Assembly (NCBI GenBank): GCA_001661515.1
Contig: LUVW01000023.1
Location: 480,597-544,596 of the forward strand
Reading direction: 5' to 3'
Length of the DNA: 64,000 nucleotides
Origin: Capniomyces stellatus
Lineage: Eukaryota; Kickxellomycota; Harpellomycetes; Harpellales; Legeriomycetaceae
Shown: positions 59,281 to 64,000 of the stretch, piece by piece
Layout: every line of letters begins with the position of its first letter
Numbering within the stretch: position 1 is the stretch's first letter
Translations under genes and position numbers: made by a program
The notes under the pieces: model-generated
Database searches by the model: none
Told to the model about the DNA's origin: nothing
What the model saw: only the letters and a program-made list of their open reading frames with translations

Positions 59281-61246
59281 ATGCGATTAATAGTGACAGA
59301 GAAAGTTGAACTGAATGGAGAGCTGTGTATAAAGTGCAAGACTGAAGCACCAAAGATATTAATCCGACAGGCTAAATTCTGTCAGTAAGTACAGCAGGCT
59401 ATGGTTTAGGGGAGAGGAAAGATTTGTATATTGGTAGTGGTGTTGTTAGTGTAGCCAAAGTAAAGTAAGAGATATTTAAGAGAGGATAATGAATGAAACT
59501 GTGTACGGTAGGAGCTGTTTTTTGCTGAATTTTGTGACAAAGTTCAGGTCAAATTTGACAAGAACGGAGTCGCCGTTGAAGGGAGAGCGTTCAAATATGC
59601 TGGTTGCTGTTTCGGGAGGACCGAGTTCAATTGCGTTGTTGAATCTAGCTAGTCATTTTCAGCTCCCAGAGTTTAGCAACAGATCACAGCAGAAGTTTGT
59701 TGAAATGTTTGTAGGCCACATTGACGAGAGCTCGTTGTTTCCGGTAGGTGTTTGGTTGATGGGTAGAGATAGTTTTTGTATTGATGGACTTGCAAGTGTT
59801 TTTATTGAAGCTTTGTTTTTGTGCTGATTAAATGGGGGGAGAAGGAGAAGGTGAAGGAGTGGTGGTGGTGGTGGTGGTGTTTAGAGCTGAATTGAAGGTA
59901 GAAACCCGTTGGTATGTATGTATTTTAGGAAACAAAACGGGACAAGATAAAGGAGATTTTCGGCAAGTATAACGTAAAAGTGTATACAAGAAGGCTGGAG
60001 GATGTTTTTGATACGAAATATTATAAAGAGTTTGTTTGTACTAAAATGATGGAAAGCCAAGGAGCAAACTGTAAGTTGAAAGAAATTAGGATAGAAATAG
60101 TGGTAATTGCGATGGTGGCAGTTGCAATGGCGGTATTTGTAATGGTGGAGGTGTGAATAATGATTAAATGGCTATTGAAAATAGTGAGGAAGTCGAGATT
60201 TGCCAAAGTAGACAATAAAGACTTGAAAACACCAGTTGAAATGCTTAAAGAGCTATTTTCGAATTTGAAAACGGCAACTAGTCGCGAAGATATGCTGGAG
60301 AGAATAAAAAATCATTTGTTGCTAGAAATAGCAAGAGAAGCAAAGTAAGTGATTTGAAGGAGAGAAAAGAGAGTTTATATGGGGTTTATTGGTGAATCAA
60401 GGCGGGTAGTTTAACGATTGGTTTACAATGGGATGAATAGCTGCCACATTCTTGTTGTTGGAGATACAGCAACACGAATAGCGTTTAAATCGATACTTTT
60501 GACTTCAGAGGGCCGAGGATTTTCGCTTCCCTATGACATTGGGGCCGAGTCGAGACTGGAGGATGGTAAATTCCAAAATGAGTATATATGAAATGAGTTG
60601 GTATTGGTATTGGTATTGGTATTGGCATTGGCATAGGTGCTGGTTCATTGATAGAGAACCCCAGCTTGACTAGTGTCAAATTATACTCAAGGAAATGCGG
60701 ATAGCTAAATGGTCTATTTTCTGGCTGAAATATGGCGTGTTTTATCTAGATGTCTGGGTTTTGAGGCCGTTGAGAAACAGCCTATCAAAAGAAATTGCAT
60801 TTTACAACCGCGTGCAAAATCTGGAAACCGTTTGGGTTCCCTCGTTTTCGTCCAAGGCAACAGGATCCAAGTTTTCGCTGGGCCACCTGACTGAATCGTT
60901 TTTAAACGGACTGAATGTAGAGTACACGGCAACGACATCTACTGTTGCAAGCACTGTTGCAAAGCTCAAAATAAACACCGACTCCGTGTCTGGCACCAGG
61001 TGTCTGGTATGCCGCGTCTTTGTGGCCGACAATGCCTATCACTGGAAATCCAAAATGACTGTTGGGCTTGACAGCTGTTCTTCCGCTCTTAAACCCACGG
61101 ATTCGGCTATCCCAACTTCTGCGTCTGGCTGCTGCGAAAATACCGAGCCTTTGATTGACTTGCAAGGCAAACTGTGCTACAGCTGCCTCACTCTTGTTGA
61201 AGAGGCCAAAACCGGGTCTATATTCCCTGGTTTTGTTTGCCTATAA
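59281..61246 (+). CDS. CTU2: Cytoplasmic tRNA 2-thiolation protein 2
   Basis: CTU2 (yeast Ncs2) acts with Ctu1/Ncs6 and Urm1 to thiolate the wobble uridine of tRNA-Lys, -Glu and -Gln. Six exons (59281-59384, 59512-59743, 59929-60070, 60185-60344, 60441-60565, 60750-61246) join in phase to 419 residues. The N-terminus has a CIKCK zinc motif, then LIRQAKFCQSCFLLNFVTKF (family: FCRDCFLAYFVHKFR). The PP-loop-like motif is VAVSGGPSSIALL. GRGFSLPYDIG and DDVWVLRPLRNSLSKEIAFY are conserved CTU2 segments. Cysteine pairs near the C-terminus (CLVC, SGCCEN, LCYSC) complete the usual zinc sites. Two introns hide the conserved pieces from simple ORF calling, and the fifth intron has a GGTATT hexamer repeat. 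The start ATG at 59281 is the only one in frame before the zinc motif. Confidence 0.92.
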
Positions 61247-61794
61247 CCAACCCTTCTCCTACTATTTACTTCCTTTACTTGCTTATTTTTTTTTTCTTAT
61301 TCTAGGCTAGTTATACTGAATCAAATCGATTTAACTAGTCTAGCATAGTTACATTATTTCAGTAGTATAGTTACTTTTTTTTTATCCTTTTTTTTTTTAC
61401 TTGCCACCTTTATTTTAACTTTGAATGCCTTGCAAAAAAAAAAGCTTAAATAGAATTAAATGGCGCTATTTTATTCGCCCAAATGATTCCTTCTTGTTTT
61501 TTTTTTGTTATTTATCTGTTTTAGTCTTTGAGTCCAAACTTGTTTTCCTGCTTGCCCAACTATTCTCTTTGGATCCTTATCTCCAATTCCAGTTTTCCTG
61601 ACTTGAAATAGAACCTCGACTATTTTGCTTTTCACTCTTTTCTATACTTTATTAAATTTTGGCATTCCGAGTTCAAATATTTGCCTCTCTATCTCTATTA
61701 CTTTTTTATTTTTATAAAGATTCCGCGCAGTATTCTTTGTGCTTAGTTATAACTACCAATTCCTGGCGCTAGGTAAACGCAGTGTAAAATAATC
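61247..61794. other. Intergenic gap between CTU2 and COQ7
   Basis: T-rich DNA (~550 bp) with several long T runs. It must contain the CTU2 terminator and COQ7 promoter. No motif is named. Confidence 0.5.
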
Positions 61795-62762
61795 ATGTCT
61801 TTGTCGAGATTTGTGTTCAAATCAACCCTTTGTAAAGCATCCGCCAGTCTGGTATCAACACCAATCCAAACACCCGTCCACAACATCTCGAAAATAGGAT
61901 TAAACCGTAATCATGCTTTAATAAAGCTTGGTGCTGGGTTTTCTACTTGCCCAAAAAACCCAAACCTTCGCAACAACGAGCAACAAAACAGTAAACAACC
62001 AATCGACCTTTCAAATCTATCTGAAAACGAACGCGAAATGATCGATAGATTTATTCGAGTTGACCAAGCTGGCGAAACCGCCGCTGTTTGGATATACAGA
62101 GGCCAAAAGGCCGTTTTAGGAAAAAACAAACGACTCCGGGATCTCTTACAGGTAACCCCCCCTTTTTTTTTAACTCGTGTCGGCTATATAAACTTTTAAG
62201 CTGGGGCTTAAAGTAGATATTGCCAGTGTACATTATCATTCATCACTGTTTGAATCCAATTCATTTTTCAACTCCTGTAAAAAATAATAATAACCAACTA
62301 AATTTTCAATTGCTTTCTTTTCAATTATTTTTGATTCTCCGCTTGTACTTTAAACAGCACATGAAAGAGCAAGAAGATGTCCATCTTGATTCTTTTAACA
62401 AAAAAATTGTCCAGTACAACGCCAGACCAACCATTCTTCAGCCCATATCCGCAATCGGTGGCTTCATTCTCGGTGCTACAACCGCTCTTATGGGCGAAAG
62501 AACTGCCATGGCCTGCACTGAAGCTGTTGAAACTGAAATCGGAAACCATTATAACAACCAGCTACGCGAACTGCTTCCAATTGCCAACAACCCTGATATT
62601 GCTGACTTGATGCAAGACATCAAGCTGTTCCGTGACCAGGAACTTGAACATTTAGACACTGCTGTTGATAACGGCGCCCACAACTCCATTCTATACGACT
62701 GCGTCAATTCTGTTATTAGACGTGGATGCAAAACGGCAATTTGGTTGTGCGAGCGTGTTTAA
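61795..62762 (+). CDS. COQ7: 5-demethoxyubiquinone hydroxylase, mitochondrial
   Basis: COQ7 is a di-iron monooxygenase on the mitochondrial inner membrane that makes 5-hydroxyubiquinol in coenzyme Q synthesis. Exons 61795-62151 and 62358-62762 give 253 residues. The first ~75 residues are a mitochondrial presequence (MSLSRFVFKSTLCKA...) and linker. The catalytic part begins REMIDRFIRVDQAGETAAVW, where E is the first iron ligand, then HMKEQEDVHLDSFN (second E-x2-H), the hydrophobic helix LQPISAIGGFILGATTALMG, CTEAVETEIGNHYNNQL, and FRDQELEHLDTAV for the second set. All expected Glu and His ligands are present. The C-terminus (RRGCKTAIWLCERV) is typical. The intron shows one weak in-frame extension but only the AG at 62356-62357 restores the family sequence. 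Confidence 0.96.
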
Positions 62763-63339
62763 CTCTTCACACACTCTCTCTCCTTCTCTTGTTTGACTTT
62801 TTTTTTATCTCTTGTCTAGTTCTTCTTTATTTTGTGTTTAATGCTTGTTTTTTTTAAAAAAAAAAGGCAATCCCATTTCTACTGCCACTATTTTTTCACT
62901 TTGTTAGTTTTAATGCTATAGATCCAAATTTTATCCCCCAAATACATTTCTTAAACCCATGTAAGTTTAATTTGCCTTCATTCTAAGCTCATAATTCTGT
63001 TTTTGTTTTCTTTCAGTCAAAATTTTGTTCCAAATATCTTTGTAACACACTAAATCCTGAATCTGATCCGTTTTTGCTATTCTTGTGTTTATTATTTGTT
63101 ATTTTTTTAAAAAAGCCAATATTATACCTCTTTTTTGGTGCTAGTTTCAACGCCGGTTCAAGATCGGATCTTCATCTTTTACTTTTATCGGCTCTGTTTG
63201 TATGCAGTTTATACTAATTATTGGAAGGTCAAAGGGTTGGTTTAAACTCAAGTCATGATTTCGACAACTATCGCAATCAATTTAAAAATCAAAGTACCTT
63301 TCTGATTCTAAATCGGGTGAATTCTATTGGACCACAAAG
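62763..63339. other. Intergenic region after COQ7
   Basis: T-rich DNA; no supported gene. Confidence 0.5.
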
Positions 63340-63959
63340 TTAAGCCACACTATTCAAACGCTTTATGTCAACGTCAGCCTTAGGAAGAGTTTCCAATACT
63401 TTAACATCGCCAACACCAACCTAACAACACCAACCAATACAGACTCGAATATTCCAAGCTAGAAAGAGCGCTTTAAATCAAGGCACAAACTCGATTAGAT
63501 CAAAAAATAAACATCATTGCAAAACGATTTATAAAGCGGTTTATATTAGCTAAAACAGAAATACAAATAGCCTCAATCTCACATTCCTATAATTTCGAAT
63601 ATTATCAAATTTACAATAGACCACTTTGAAAGGATAATTTGTCTTGCATTGGTTGATATGATATATACCAAGAAATGCTCGACTGGCGAATCAAATTCCT
63701 TACAGAAAGAGAACGGTGTCTTTAAGCTCCAGCTCCCACACTGCTAAGCCGCACCCTTTGCATTCAAACTCTTTACAAGCCAACTTTTGCATCTTTTGTG
63801 CCACCCCAAAGTAACTTATAAGTTTCATTAAGCGGATACAGCTGGTAATATCGGAAATGGAACCATATACACTTTTACAACTTCTATACCATCAACCTTG
63901 TAGATTACATGTTGGTATCTTGGACTTTTGTGCACATAAAAACAAGTATAAATAGCCAT
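63340..63959 (-). CDS. Possible small multi-exon gene with CxxC motif, unknown
   Basis: Three coding-like pieces on the minus strand. From an ATG at 63959: MAIYTCFYVHKSPRYQHVIY then KVDGIEVVKVYM. Around 63790-63690: MQKLACKEFECKGCGLAVWE then LELKDTVLF, followed by GTAAGG. From an acceptor at ~63421: VGVGDVKVLETLPKADVDIK to a stop at 63340-63342. The middle piece has a possible zinc-binding C-x4-C-x2-C. I could not make all three splice in phase, so borders are uncertain. GC content is higher than the flanks. No family is recognised with confidence. Confidence 0.3.
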
Positions 63960-64000
63960 ATGTTTTCCTAAATAATTACACTCATCAACAGTTTATAAAG
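63960..64000. other. Right edge
   Basis: Forty bases of A/T-rich sequence upstream of the candidate minus-strand start; too short to interpret. Confidence 0.4.

Noticed and set aside
1..64000. tRNA, rRNA or snRNA genes
   Set aside because: No B-box-like GGTTCGA context with a foldable cloverleaf, and no U6 or 5S core sequence, was found by eye; a tRNAscan or Infernal run would be decisive.

Overview
This is nuclear DNA of a fungus. The genes carry short GT-AG introns, standard stop codons are used, and the proteins are eukaryotic: MCM7, COG3, dynactin p25, Gemin2, UTP11, COQ7, CTU2, BCKDH E1-beta, a GH15 glucoamylase and a Kin1-like kinase. The low GC content, A/T-rich intergenic DNA, frequent 6-bp tandem arrays, and a gene set that keeps dynactin, Gemin2 and CCDC124-type proteins suggest an early-diverging fungus, perhaps of the Harpellales or Kickxellomycotina type. 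That placement is inference from recognition, not from a search. All exon borders below were placed by eye from GT-AG sites, reading-frame phase and protein family continuity.

Layout. 1-6.4 kb: one large secreted Thr/Lys-repeat, His/Gly-rich protein on the minus strand, then gene-poor DNA with minisatellites. 6.5-13.6 kb: an MscS-type mechanosensitive channel with an EF-hand, COG3, and Gemin2 facing COG3 tail to tail with 8 bp between the stop codons. 14.3-19.1 kb: UTP11, dynactin p25 (minus strand) and a CCDC124/Lso2 homologue. 19.6-23.7 kb: abutting hexanucleotide arrays, one orphan protein and little else. 24-28.3 kb: a 12-helix MFS-like protein with a very long acidic cytosolic N-terminus. 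29.2-31.9 kb: MCM7. 32.1-33.8 kb: a second orphan secreted protein with a short collagen-like tail. 36.2-38.6 kb: a membrane-anchored GH15 glucoamylase. 38.8-44.6 kb: a 1741-residue Kin1/MARK-like kinase (minus strand). 47-54.8 kb, all on the minus strand: a membrane RING-H2 protein, BCKDHB and a mitochondrial lipoate ligase. 55.1-56.2 kb: a decayed non-LTR retrotransposon. 56.6-62.8 kb: a tiny secreted peptide, a 2OG-Fe(II) oxygenase, CTU2 and COQ7. The right edge may hold one more small minus-strand gene.

Functionally these are mostly unrelated housekeeping genes. The one plausible functional pairing is BCKDHB with the lipoate ligase, because the E2 partner of BCKDHB needs lipoyl groups. 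I saw no tRNA or rRNA gene, CRISPR array or clear gene cluster. The least explained content is the two secreted orphans, the N-terminus of the MFS-like protein, the kinase insertion, and strong purine/pyrimidine skew switches inside several genes. An 8-base run of N marks a sequence gap at 51.5 kb.
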